Of a stretch of 64,000 bases of DNA, positions 51,364 through 61,006 are shown one piece after another; position 1 is the stretch's first letter, and every line of letters starts with the position of its first letter. Position numbers and translations under genes: made by a program. Source of the DNA: Physcomitrium patens. Taxonomy: Eukaryota > Streptophyta > Bryopsida > Funariales > Funariaceae. The notes under the pieces are model-generated. The model saw only the letters and a program-made list of their open reading frames with translations. It was not told the DNA's origin and did not search any database. Location: assembly GCF_000002425.4 (NCBI RefSeq), contig NC_037270.1, positions 14,030,307-14,094,306 of the forward strand. The letters run 5' to 3'.

Positions 51364-53087
51364 TGTCGTGCTGTAACACGAGTATACTGTGAAAATATAA
51401 AGAAAGAGGACTTTTATTAATGTTCAGTTATCTCGAATATTGGGAGCAACAACCAATTCCAGTACAAATACTGAGAGGCTAGGTTCAGTCACCCCGTTAC
51501 AGTCAGCCGAGGCATACTGAAATGCGTCGTTCGATTCCAATAACGGGAGTCAGCAGGAAGGGAAAGGACCAATTCACACAACGTATGAGCCTGGTTCGAA
51601 GAGCCAATTGGATCCAATTTCAAGAATCCAATCCGGGTCCTCTTACCTAATATGAGACGTGAATTGGTCGGGCAACCCAATGCAGTCCAATTACGGGAAT
51701 ATCCGGGTCTTACTACTGGGTTCTTATCCAATATGAGACCTGAATTGGTCGGGCGACTCAATGTGGTCCCGATTACGGGGTTTTGATTCTGTTTCAGGCT
51801 GTCCTGTTCTTTGTGCCGTTTCAAGGAAATTTGTTTTTCGGTAAAAGGATCTCTTAAAGGTAAAAATGGAGGAGAAAGCTCTGAAGGCGAGAGCCAATTT
51901 CGGATCCAAGACGGAAGGAGACAATTTCGGATCCAAGACGGAAGGAGCCAATTTCGGATTCAAGACGGAAGGAGCCAATTCAGGATCCAAGACGGAAGGA
52001 GCCAATTCAGGATCCAAGATGGAAGGAGCCAATTCCGGATCCAAGATGGAAGATTGAAGAAATTCAGAGGCTAGGGTTTGAAAGAGGGGAGAATTAGGAT
52101 TAAAGGGGAGGAAGGTTAAGAAATGAAGGGGATTTTTTCAGTGGGGTTTTTTTTCAGTGGGGTTTTTTCAGTGGATTTTTTTCAGATCGGATTTTTTGGA
52201 TCAAAGAGTTAGCTTCGAGCTCTTTTCAAGGTCACTAGTTTGGTTTCATTAGGGTTTGTGAGGGAAGAGCAATCGCTGCTCAAAGTCAGTGTTTATTTTG
52301 GTGTTTCAGATTTTATATAAAACATTGATGGTTTGCATTCTCAATCGGTTTGTGCAAGTCATGTAGCATCTATGGATCAAAATTTGGTATTGTCTGGATA
52401 GTTGGGTGTGCTAAGTGTATACAAATTTTTTTTTTAATCTAACGATGCAATCAAGAGATATCTGGGTTTTAGTACAAAGGGTTGTCGAAAGTTGGCAGTC
52501 TAGGGTTGGATAGGGTTTCTGTGATATCTGAAGATCTACTGGTTGAGTCGACGTAAATTTTGGCTTGATAATAGAAGATTTGGAGATCAAGCGGCTATTC
52601 AATTTTGAGTTGGAGTTAACAGTTGATAAAGGAGAAATCACTTCTGGAGTTTCTACATCAAATTTCAAGGTTGCGGCCGAGTGTCATCAGTGCGGTTTTT
52701 GGGCGTTTTCTTGCAATCTGTAAGTTGGATTGGGCTGAAATTTTCTGTGCATATAGAAGGCTTATACTAGTATTTGGGTGCAAAATTTCACACTAAGTGG
52801 ACGGTTGGATCAAAAATTACAACTTATCAAAGCTCACTGGCTAGGGTTAGGACTTGTTAAGAAAAACAAAAATAACTTAATTATAAAAGAAATAAAGCAA
52901 TTGGAATATTGTATGGTTAAAATGACTATGAGGAGTGTTTTTAAATACTTGGAAATTGATATTTCAATTATATTCTTCATACATGGATAAAATCTATTAG
53001 GGTTTCTTTGTTATTTGTAAAAACAACTATACCTTCCACAGCCACATACCTAGTGTATTTCCGAACAAGACAACACGTAATACGACA
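51364..53087 (+). repeat. TR-GAG LTR 1 (outer left)
   Basis: Differs from LTR 2 and 3 mainly at its left end (for example 51371 c, 51389 g, 51408 g) and at 52541 (g). Its right end equals LTR 2. Confidence 0.9.
51888..52056 (+). repeat. 27-bp tandem repeats in the LTR (also 55618-55786, 59348-59516)
   Basis: Six copies of a 27-bp unit around agccaatttcggatccaaga, followed by cggaagg. As 27 is a multiple of three, the unit stays open in several frames (ANFGSKTEG on plus; DPELAPSVL on minus), which explains the short open frames here. Absent as an array from the E2 LTR. Confidence 0.9.
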
Positions 53088-53091
53088 GAAG

Positions 53092-53104
53092 TGGTGAACC
53101 CGAC
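53092..53104 (+). other. TR-GAG primer-binding site, copy 1
   Basis: TGGTGAACCCGAC, four bases after the LTR, matching the tRNA-Trp 3' end for 13 bases; the following bases (ctg) deviate from E2 (gtg). Confidence 0.7.
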
Positions 53105-53353
53105 CTGAACGTTTGTGGTAGAAGGTATGGGATTTTGTATGCGGTTATTTGGATTGATGGTGCAAGATGACAAGGTTGATTTTAGAGTTTTTGGAAGACT
53201 TGGAGCTTTGGAGGATATTTTGAAAAGCAATGGTGATATTTGGATTATTATGGAGTATATTATGGCTTTATAGACATCTTGGAGTATTTTGAGGTATCAT
53301 AAGTTATTTATTGGAGCATTTCAAGGGATATTTTTTTAACATTGTGGAAGAAA

Positions 53354-54427
53354 ATGGAAGATATTTCAATGAAGTCTTTGGATAGGTTGAATACTTTGGA
53401 TGGACCAAATGTTAAAGAGTTTTTTGAGGCTTTTTGTATATTTATGGAAGAACAACAAAAGATACAAGCAATTGAAAGGGATATCACAAAGGCATTACAA
53501 GGAATTGTCAACAAATTTGGGAGGTTTAACGGATGCAACATCACTAAGTTTTTACAAGTTTATACATGTGAGATGGAGACATGCCAAATCCCTGAGGCAA
53601 AGATGATTTCAAGCTTTTATTTGGCTATTGAACCTGGAATTCATAGAAAGGTGAAGAGATTACTCGAAAGGGGTGTGGAGACATGGTCAAAATCTCAAGA
53701 ACTTTTGAAGAAAGAATTTATTGATGCAAATGAGGATAAGATTACCAAGCGACAATTTTTGGATTGGATAGAATTACAACCAGGCACGCATATGGATCTT
53801 TATGAATTCCAAAAAGAATTTGAAAAGAGATTTTATCAACTGTCATCCTCAGAGAGACAGTCATTGGATGCTATAAAAATAGAATTATTTTTAAATGGTC
53901 TTGATGATGCCATGGGAGACAAACTTTTTATACTTCTTGCAGATGAGTCTACGGAGAGTGGTTGTACTAACAATTGGGAAGAGTTGAAAGAAGCAACAAT
54001 TCTTTTAGCAAAGCAACAAAGAGCACAAGCTAAAGGAGTTGGAGTATGGTCTAAGAAATCTTCTACTTTGGCTTCTATATCATCTTTATCAATACAAGGG
54101 ATTAATCTTGAAAAAAGAGAAATAGAACAACAACTGGAGGACTTCGAAGGAGGAGCCAATTTTTTGCAAATGAAAGAAAGTGGATCTTTTATCAAGGATG
54201 GTGAAGGAAAGAACAAAGACTTTGATCAAATTATTACTATGGAAGGTCAAAATATCAAAAAAATTGAAGGCAATATGGAACTCAAGGATTTAGAAATTAA
54301 TGACAATAAGGATGAAAATTATGGCTATTCTACATTGAATATGTTTATGCAAGTGGATGATGGCAATTTGGATGGAACATCTCATGGTGGTAAAAAAGAT
54401 TATGGTGAAAGTTGCAAGATTTTTTAA
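53354..54427 (+). CDS. TR-GAG Gag-like protein, copy 1
   Basis: The frame is open from 53303; the first ATG is 53354 (MEDISMKSLDRLN), giving 357 residues to TAA 54425-54427. It is colinear with E2 Gag through the capsid-like part (ALQGIVNKFGRFNGCNITKF, KRQFLDWIELQPGTHMDLYE, FEKRFYQLSS). The C-terminal third is Asp/Glu/Lys-rich and unlike E2. The same frame continues after the single stop to 55039. It presumably forms particles and packages element RNA; enzymes would have to come from a relative. Confidence 0.75.
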   Translation: MEDISMKSLDRLNTLDGPNVKEFFEAFCIFMEEQQKIQAIERDITKALQGIVNKFGRFNGCNITKFLQVYTCEMETCQIPEAKMISSFYLAIEPGIHRKVKRLLERGVETWSKSQELLKKEFIDANEDKITKRQFLDWIELQPGTHMDLYEFQKEFEKRFYQLSSSERQSLDAIKIELFLNGLDDAMGDKLFILLADESTESGCTNNWEELKEATILLAKQQRAQAKGVGVWSKKSSTLASISSLSIQGINLEKREIEQQLEDFEGGANFLQMKESGSFIKDGEGKNKDFDQIITMEGQNIKKIEGNMELKDLEINDNKDENYGYSTLNMFMQVDDGNLDGTSHGGKKDYGESCKIF

Positions 54428-55039
54428 GAACATGAGGTTTCACAAGGCTATGAAATTTTTCAATATTATGAAGTAATACAACATATTGAGATAACACAAG
54501 GTTATGATGTTTCACAAGGATGCATTCAAGAAGAAATGAAGGATGTTTTACAAGAATACATTCAAGAAGAAATGATAGATATTTCACAAGATAATGTGGC
54601 GAAAGAAGATTGTGGAATCAAAGGTAAAGGTACTAAATCAATGGCTTTAATCAAGTTAATAGTGAGTACTAATCTTTTGGACCAAGATCAAGGTTATATG
54701 GATAATGCACATGTATTGGGGGCACAATTGGATTTTGATAAGAAAAAGATTCATCATGAAGTGTGGAATTCAAAGGTTGAAAATCTAAAAATCTTCAAAT
54801 ATAAAGACATGGGCAATGGATTTAAGGATTATATGGACGTCTTAAATCAAGCATGGAATCAAAGCAACAAGAAAAAAGATGCAAGTAAGATGTATGTGGC
54901 CATATGGAAGAAGTTTCAATTAAATCTTTCTATTTCAAAATTTGTACCTCGCCAATGGTTTGGTCATGTACAAAGTTGGATGTTTCCAATTTACTTGTAC
55001 AAGATGGATACATGGATTTTGGTATTTGATAAAGAATAA
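54428..55039 (+). CDS. TR-GAG downstream frame (ORF2), copy 1, unknown function
   Basis: In frame with Gag after one TAA and open for 203 codons; the first ATG is 54536 (167 residues). The N-terminal part is repetitive and acidic (EHEVSQGYEIF, ITQGYDVSQG, IQEEMKDVLQEYIQEEM). The C-terminal part has an aromatic-rich stretch (VPRQWFGHVQSWMFPIYLY) and ends WILVFDKE. I do not recognise a domain. It could be a Gag tail separated by a nonsense mutation or read through. Confidence 0.5.
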   Translation, partial: EHEVSQGYEIFQYYEVIQHIEITQGYDVSQGCIQEEMKDVLQEYIQEEMIDISQDNVAKEDCGIKGKGTKSMALIKLIVSTNLLDQDQGYMDNAHVLGAQLDFDKKKIHHEVWNSKVENLKIFKYKDMGNGFKDYMDVLNQAWNQSNKKKDASKMYVAIWKKFQLNLSISKFVPRQWFGHVQSWMFPIYLYKMDTWILVFDKE

Positions 55040-55080
55040 TGGTGTACTGAATTTGGCACATACCGGAGGATGTGCAGGTT

Positions 55081-55093
55081 CAGAGGGGGTGGA
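55081..55093 (+). other. TR-GAG polypurine tract (copy 2 at 58811-58823)
   Basis: agagggggtgga immediately before the LTR TG in both copies. Confidence 0.7.
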
Positions 55094-56817
55094 TGTCGTG
55101 TTGTAACACGAGTATACTCTGAAAATATAAAGAAAGAAGACTTTTATTAATGTTCAGTTACCTCAAATATTGGGAGCAACAACCGATTCTAGTGCAAATA
55201 CTGAGAGGCTAGGTTCAGTCACCCCGTTACAGTCAGCCGAGGCATACTGAAATGCGTCGTTCGATTCCAATAACGGGAGTCAGCAGGAAGGGAAAGGACC
55301 AATTCACACAACGTATGAGCCTGGTTCGAAGAGCCAATTGGATCCAATTTCAAGAATCCAATCCGGGTCCTCTTACCTAATATGAGACGTGAATTGGTCG
55401 GGCAACCCAATGCAGTCCAATTACGGGAATATCCGGGTCTTACTACTGGGTTCTTATCCAATATGAGACCTGAATTGGTCGGGCGACTCAATGTGGTCCC
55501 GATTACGGGGTTTTGATTCTGTTTCAGGCTGTCCTGTTCTTTGTGCCGTTTCAAGGAAATTTGTTTTTCGGTAAAAGGATCTCTTAAAGGTAAAAATGGA
55601 GGAGAAAGCTCTGAAGGCGAGAGCCAATTTCGGATCCAAGACGGAAGGAGACAATTTCGGATCCAAGACGGAAGGAGCCAATTTCGGATTCAAGACGGAA
55701 GGAGCCAATTCAGGATCCAAGACGAAAGGAGCCAATTCAGGATCCAAGATGGAAGGAGCCAATTCCGGATCCAAGATGGAAGATTGAAGAAATTCAGAGG
55801 CTAGGGTTTGAAAGAGGGGAGAATTAGGATTAAAGGGGAGGAAGGTTAAGAAATGAAGGGGATTTTTTCAGTGGGGTTTTTTTTCAGTGGGGTTTTTTCA
55901 GTGGATTTTTTTCAGATCGGATTTTTTGGATCAAAGAGTTAGCTTCGAGCTCTTTTCAAGGTCACTAGTTTGGTTTCATTAGGGTTTGTGAGGGAAGAGC
56001 AATCGCTGCTCAAAGTCAGTGTTTATTTTGGTGTTTCAGATTTTATATAAAACATTGATGGTTTGCATTCTCAATCGGTTTGTGCAAGTCATGTAGCATC
56101 TATGGATCAAAATTTGGTATTGTCTGGATAGTTGGGTGTGCTAAGTGTATACAAAATTTTTTTTTAATCTAACGATGCAATCAAGAGATATCTGGGTTTT
56201 AGTACAAAGGGTTGTCGAAAGTTGGCAGTCTAGGGTTGGATAGGGTTTCTGTGATATCTGAAGATCTACTAGTTGAGTCGACGTAAATTTTGGCTTGATA
56301 ATAGAAGATTTGGAGATCAAGCGGCTATTCAATTTTGAGTTGGAGTTAACAGTTGATAAAGGAGAAATCACTTCTGGAGTTTCTACATCAAATTTCAAGG
56401 TTGCGGCCGAGTGTCATCAGTGCGGTTTTTGGGCGTTTTCTTGCAATCTGTAAGTTGGATTGGGCTGAAATTTTCTGTGCATATAGAAGGCTTATACTAG
56501 TATTTGGGTGCAAAATTTCACACTAAGTGGACGGTTGGATCAAAAATTACAACTTATCAAAGCTCACTGGCTAGGGTTAGGACTTGTTAAGAAAAACAAA
56601 AATAACTTAATTATAAAAGAAATAAAGCAATTGGAATATTGTATGGTTAAAATGACTATGAGGAGTGTTTTTAAATACTTGGAAATTGATATTTCAATTA
56701 TATTCTTCATACATGGATAAAATCTATTAGGGTTTCTTTGTTATTTGTAAAAACAACTATACCTTCCACAGCCACATACCTAGTGTATTTCCGAACAAGA
56801 CAACACGTAATACGACA
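55094..56817 (+). repeat. TR-GAG LTR 2 (middle, recombinant)
   Basis: The left part carries LTR 3 variants (to 56271 a) and the right part carries LTR 1 variants (from 56582 a). This is a hybrid expected from crossing-over between the two original LTRs. Confidence 0.9.
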
Positions 56818-56821
56818 GAAG

Positions 56822-56834
56822 TGGTGAACCCGAC
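56822..56834 (+). other. TR-GAG primer-binding site, copy 2
   Basis: Identical to copy 1 (TGGTGAACCCGAC). Confidence 0.7.
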
Positions 56835-57083
56835 CTGAACGTTTGTGGTAGAAGGTATGGGATTTTGTATGCGGTTATTTGGATTGATGGTGCAAGATGA
56901 CAAGGTTGATTTTAGAGTTTTTGGAAGACTTGGAGCTTTGGAGGATATTTTGAAAAGCAATGGTGATATTTGGATTATTATGGAGTATATTATGGCTTTA
57001 TAGACATCTTGGAGTATTTTGAGGTATCATAAGTTATTTATTGGAGCATTTCAAGGGATATTTTTTTAACATTGTGGAAGAAA

Positions 57084-58157
57084 ATGGAAGATATTTCAAT
57101 GAAGTCTTTGGATAGGTTGAATACTTTGGATGGACCAAATGTTAAAGAGTTTTTTGAGGCTTTTTGTATATTTATGGAAGAACAACAAAAGATACAAGCA
57201 ATTGAAAGGGATATCACAAAGGCATTACAAGGAATTGTCAACAAATTTGGGAGGTTTAACGGATGCAACATCACTAAGTTTTTACAAGTTTATACATGTG
57301 AGATGGAGACATGCCAAATCCCTGAGGCAAAGATGATTTCAAGCTTTTATTTGGCTATTGAACCTGGAATTCATAGAAAGGTGAAGAGATTACTCGAAAG
57401 GGGTGTGGAGACATGGTCAAAATCTCAAGAACTTTTGAAGAAAGAATTTATTGATGCAAATGAGGATAAGATTACCAAGCGACAATTTTTGGATTGGATA
57501 GAATTACAACCAGGCACGCATATGGATCTTTATGAATTCCAAAAAGAATTTGAAAAGAGATTTTATCAACTGTCATCCTCAGAGAGACAGTCATTGGATG
57601 CTATAAAAATAGAATTATTTTTAAATGGTCTTGATGATGCCATGGGAGACAAACTTTTTATACTTCTTGCAGATGAGTCTACGGAGAGTGGTTGTACTAA
57701 CAATTGGGAAGAGTTGAAAGAAGCAACAATTCTTTTAGCAAAGCAACAAAGAGCACAAGCTAAAGGAGTTGGAGTATGGTCTAAGAAATCTTCTACTTTG
57801 GCTTCTATATCATCTTTATCAATACAAGGGATTAATCTTGAAAAAAGAGAAATAGAACAACAACTGGAGGACTTCGAAGGAGGAGCCAATTTTTTGCAAA
57901 TGAAAGAAAGTGGATCTTTTATCAAGGATGGTGAAGGAAAGAACAAAGACTTTGATCAAATTATTACTATGGAAGGTCAAAATATCAAAAAAATTGAAGG
58001 CAATATGGAACTCAAGGATTTAGAAATTAATGACAATAAGGATGAAAATTATGGCTATTCTACATTGAATATGTTTATGCAAGTGGATGATGGCAATTTG
58101 GATGGAACATCTCATGGTGGTAAAAAAGATTATGGTGAAAGTTGCAAGATTTTTTAA
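57084..58157 (+). CDS. TR-GAG Gag-like protein, copy 2
   Basis: Translation identical to copy 1, including the terminating TAA at 58155-58157. Confidence 0.75.
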   Translation: MEDISMKSLDRLNTLDGPNVKEFFEAFCIFMEEQQKIQAIERDITKALQGIVNKFGRFNGCNITKFLQVYTCEMETCQIPEAKMISSFYLAIEPGIHRKVKRLLERGVETWSKSQELLKKEFIDANEDKITKRQFLDWIELQPGTHMDLYEFQKEFEKRFYQLSSSERQSLDAIKIELFLNGLDDAMGDKLFILLADESTESGCTNNWEELKEATILLAKQQRAQAKGVGVWSKKSSTLASISSLSIQGINLEKREIEQQLEDFEGGANFLQMKESGSFIKDGEGKNKDFDQIITMEGQNIKKIEGNMELKDLEINDNKDENYGYSTLNMFMQVDDGNLDGTSHGGKKDYGESCKIF

Positions 58158-58769
58158 GAACATGAGGTTTCACAAGGCTATGAAATTTTTCAATATTATG
58201 AAGTAATACAACATATTGAGATAACACAAGGTTATGATGTTTCACAAGGATGCATTCAAGAAGAAATGAAGGATGTTTTACAAGAATACATTCAAGAAGA
58301 AATGATAGATATTTCACAAGATAATGTGGCGAAAGAAGATTGTGGAATCAAAGGTAAAGGTACTAAATCAATGGCTTTAATCAAGTTAATAGTGAGTACT
58401 AATCTTTTGGACCAAGATCAAGGTTACATGGATAATGCACATGTATTGGGGGCACAATTGGATTTTGATAAGAAAAAGATTCATCATGAAGTGTGGAATT
58501 CAAAGGTTGAAAATCTAAAAATCTTCAAATATAAAGACATGGGCAATGGATTTAAGGATTATATGGACGTCTTAAATCAAGCATGGAATCAAAGCAACAA
58601 GAAAAAAGATGCAAGTAAGATGTATGTGGCCATATGGAAGAAGTTTCAATTAAATCTTTCTATTTCAAAATTTGTACCTCGCCAATGGTTTGGTCATGTA
58701 CAAAGTTGGATGTTTCCAATTTACTTGTACAAGATGGATACATGGATTTTGGTATTTGATAAAGAATAA
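58158..58769 (+). CDS. TR-GAG downstream frame (ORF2), copy 2
   Basis: Same protein as copy 1. One silent difference was noted (58427 c versus 54697 t, a Tyr codon). Confidence 0.5.
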   Translation, partial: EHEVSQGYEIFQYYEVIQHIEITQGYDVSQGCIQEEMKDVLQEYIQEEMIDISQDNVAKEDCGIKGKGTKSMALIKLIVSTNLLDQDQGYMDNAHVLGAQLDFDKKKIHHEVWNSKVENLKIFKYKDMGNGFKDYMDVLNQAWNQSNKKKDASKMYVAIWKKFQLNLSISKFVPRQWFGHVQSWMFPIYLYKMDTWILVFDKE

Positions 58770-58823
58770 TGGTGTACTGAATTTGGCACATACCGGAGGA
58801 TGTGCAGGTTCAGAGGGGGTGGA

Positions 58824-60547
58824 TGTCGTGTTGTAACACGAGTATACTCTGAAAATATAAAGAAAGAAGACTTTTATTAATGTTCAGTTACCTCAAATAT
58901 TGGGAGCAACAACCGATTCTAGTGCAAATACTGAGAGGCTAGGTTCAGTCACCCCGTTACAGTCAGCCGAGGCATACTGAAATGCGTCGTTCGATTCCAA
59001 TAACGGGAGTCAGCAGGAAGGGAAAGGACCAATTCACACAACGTATGAGCCTGGTTCGAAGAGCCAATTGGATCCAATTTCAAGAATCCAATCCGGGTCC
59101 TCTTACCTAATATGAGACGTGAATTGGTCGGGCAACCCAATGCAGTCCAATTACGGGAATATCCGGGTCTTACTACTGGGTTCTTATCCAATATGAGACC
59201 TGAATTGGTCGGGCGACTCAATGTGGTCCCGATTACGGGGTTTTGATTCTGTTTCAGGCTGTCCTGTTCTTTGTGCCGTTTCAAGGAAATTTGTTTTTCG
59301 GTAAAAGGATCTCTTAAAGGTAAAAATGGAGGAGAAAGCTCTGAAGGCGAGAGCCAATTTCGGATCCAAGACGGAAGGAGACAATTTCGGATCCAAGACG
59401 GAAGGAGCCAATTTCGGATTCAAGACGGAAGGAGCCAATTCAGGATCCAAGACGAAAGGAGCCAATTCAGGATCCAAGATGGAAGGAGCCAATTCCGGAT
59501 CCAAGATGGAAGATTGAAGAAATTCAGAGGCTAGGGTTTGAAAGAGGGGAGAATTAGGATTAAAGGGGAGGAAGGTTAAGAAATGAAGGGGATTTTTTCA
59601 GTGGGGTTTTTTTTCAGTGGGGTTTTTTCAGTGGATTTTTTTCAGATCGGATTTTTTGGATCAAAGAGTTAGCTTCGAGCTCTTTTCAAGGTCACTAGTT
59701 TGGTTTCATTAGGGTTTGTGAGGGAAGAGCAATCGCTGCTCAAAGTCAGTGTTTATTTTGGTGTTTCAGATTTTATATAAAACATTGATGGTTTGCATTC
59801 TCAATCGGTTTGTGCAAGTCATGTAGCATCTATGGATCAAAATTTGGTATTGTCTGGATAGTTGGGTGTGCTAAGTGTATACAAAATTTTTTTTTAATCT
59901 AACGATGCAATCAAGAGATATCTGGGTTTTAGTACAAAGGGTTGTCGAAAGTTGGCAGTCTAGGGTTGGATAGGGTTTCTGTGATATCTGAAGATCTACT
60001 AGTTGAGTCGACGTAAATTTTGGCTTGATAATAGAAGATTTGGAGATCAAGCGGCTATTCAATTTTGAGTTGGAGTTAACAGTTGATAAAGGAGAAATCA
60101 CTTCTGGAGTTTCTACATCAAATTTCAAGGTTGCGGCCGAGTGTCATCAGTGCGGTTTTTGGGCGTTTTCTTGCAATCTGTAAGTTGGATTGGGCTGAAA
60201 TTTTCTGTGCATATAGAAGGCTTATACTAGTATTTGGGTGCAAAATTTCACACTAAGTGGACGGTTGGATCAAAAATTACAACTTATCAAAGCTCACTGG
60301 CTAGGGTTAGGGCTTGTTAAGAAAAACAAAAACAACTTAATTATAAAAGAAATAAAGCAATTGGAATATTGTATGGTTAAAATGACTATGAGGAGTGTTT
60401 TTAAATACTTGGAAATTGATATTTCAATTATATTCTTCATACATGGATAAAATCTATTAGGGTTTCTTTGTTATTTGTAAAAACAACTATACCTTCCACA
60501 GCCACATATCCAGTGTATTCCTGAACAAGACAACACGTAATACGACA
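58824..60547 (+). repeat. TR-GAG LTR 3 (outer right)
   Basis: Left part equals LTR 2. The right part has private variants: 60312 g, a c for t nearby in aaaaacaac, and four changes near 60508-60523 (atatccagtgtattcctg). Confidence 0.9.
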
Positions 60548-60551
60548 TGGT

Positions 60552-60988
60552 GAAGATTTATCAAATCAAGTACAAGGAAGAGCATTGAGGACAAAATCTA
60601 CAGAGGAGAATTGTAGGTTTTTGCTTGAAGATGTCATTTGCCGCTACGGATGCGTAGGAAAAATCACTGCATATTGAACAACACATAGTTCAGTGACAGG
60701 ATATATGCCAGTAGAACTTATGACAGGTCGAAAACCAATTATGCGGATTGAAGAAAAGGTACTTACTTGGAGTATGCTACCATGGGAAGATGGATTGACA
60801 ACAGAAGAACTTCTGGCTATTAGGATTCGACAATTGGAGCAAAGATCGGAAGATGTGCAGATAACATTAGAAAGGTTAAAAAGAGCAAGGTTACGAAACA
60901 AGGCGCGATTCGACAAGCAACATCGATTGAAACCTAAAGCAATCGAAGAAGGTGACTGGGTACTTGTTTATGACAATAGTCTGGATAA
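60552..60988 (+). pseudogene. E2 integrase, C-terminal part, with internal deletion
   Basis: Resumes the E2 integrase after the TR-GAG array: gaagatttatcaaatcaag matches E1 EELSNY. At about 60670 it jumps from the GKIT position to the TTHSSV position, missing the E1 segment holding the second Asp and the Glu of the catalytic triad (roughly 200 bp). The open stretch 60693-61031 covers MTGYMPVELMTGRKP and LKRARLRNKARFDKQHRLKP. It is cut at 60988 by the E3 LTR; the last 14 or so codons of that frame are LTR sequence. Confidence 0.8.
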
Positions 60989-61006
60989 TGTCATGGACAT
61001 ACATTG

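Larger units (their letters stand above)
51364..60547 (+). mobile_element. TR-GAG array: three LTRs and two internal regions, period 3730 bp
   Basis: LTR 51364-53087, internal 53088-55093, LTR 55094-56817, internal 56818-58823, LTR 58824-60547. Each LTR is 1724 bp with TGTCGT/ACGACA ends; each internal region is 2006 bp with a tRNA-Trp-type primer site, a Gag-like frame, a second frame and a polypurine tract. No protease, RT or integrase is present, so it is a non-autonomous Gag-only element. It sits inside the E2 integrase. The flanks tcgt and tggt look like a 4-bp duplication with one mismatch. Confidence 0.9.
45147..60988 (+). mobile_element. E2: Ty3 element, interrupted by the TR-GAG array and broken by E3
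   Basis: 5' LTR 45147-46602, primer site 46607-46622, gag, protease, RT, RNase H and integrase in Ty3 order to 51363. The rest of integrase resumes at 60552 after a 9.2-kb insertion. The element is broken at 60988 by the E3 LTR, so its 3' LTR is outside the window. Protein families match E1 (GDLYSGYDQF, PFLDD, DTSPIAIGWA). Stops in most domains and a deletion in integrase make it inactive. Confidence 0.85.

Noticed and set aside
51524-51541. tRNA-like T-arm/B-box (gttcgattcc) in the LTRs
   Set aside because: Matches the Pol III B box, but no A box at proper distance and no cloverleaf could be drawn.
51724-52074. Open frames with 9-residue repeats in the LTR (plus and minus)
   Set aside because: Explained by a 27-bp tandem repeat that keeps several frames open; located in an LTR.
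51364-60547. CRISPR-like or satellite array
   Set aside because: Period of 3730 bp with LTR ends, primer sites and polypurine tracts identifies retrotransposon units.
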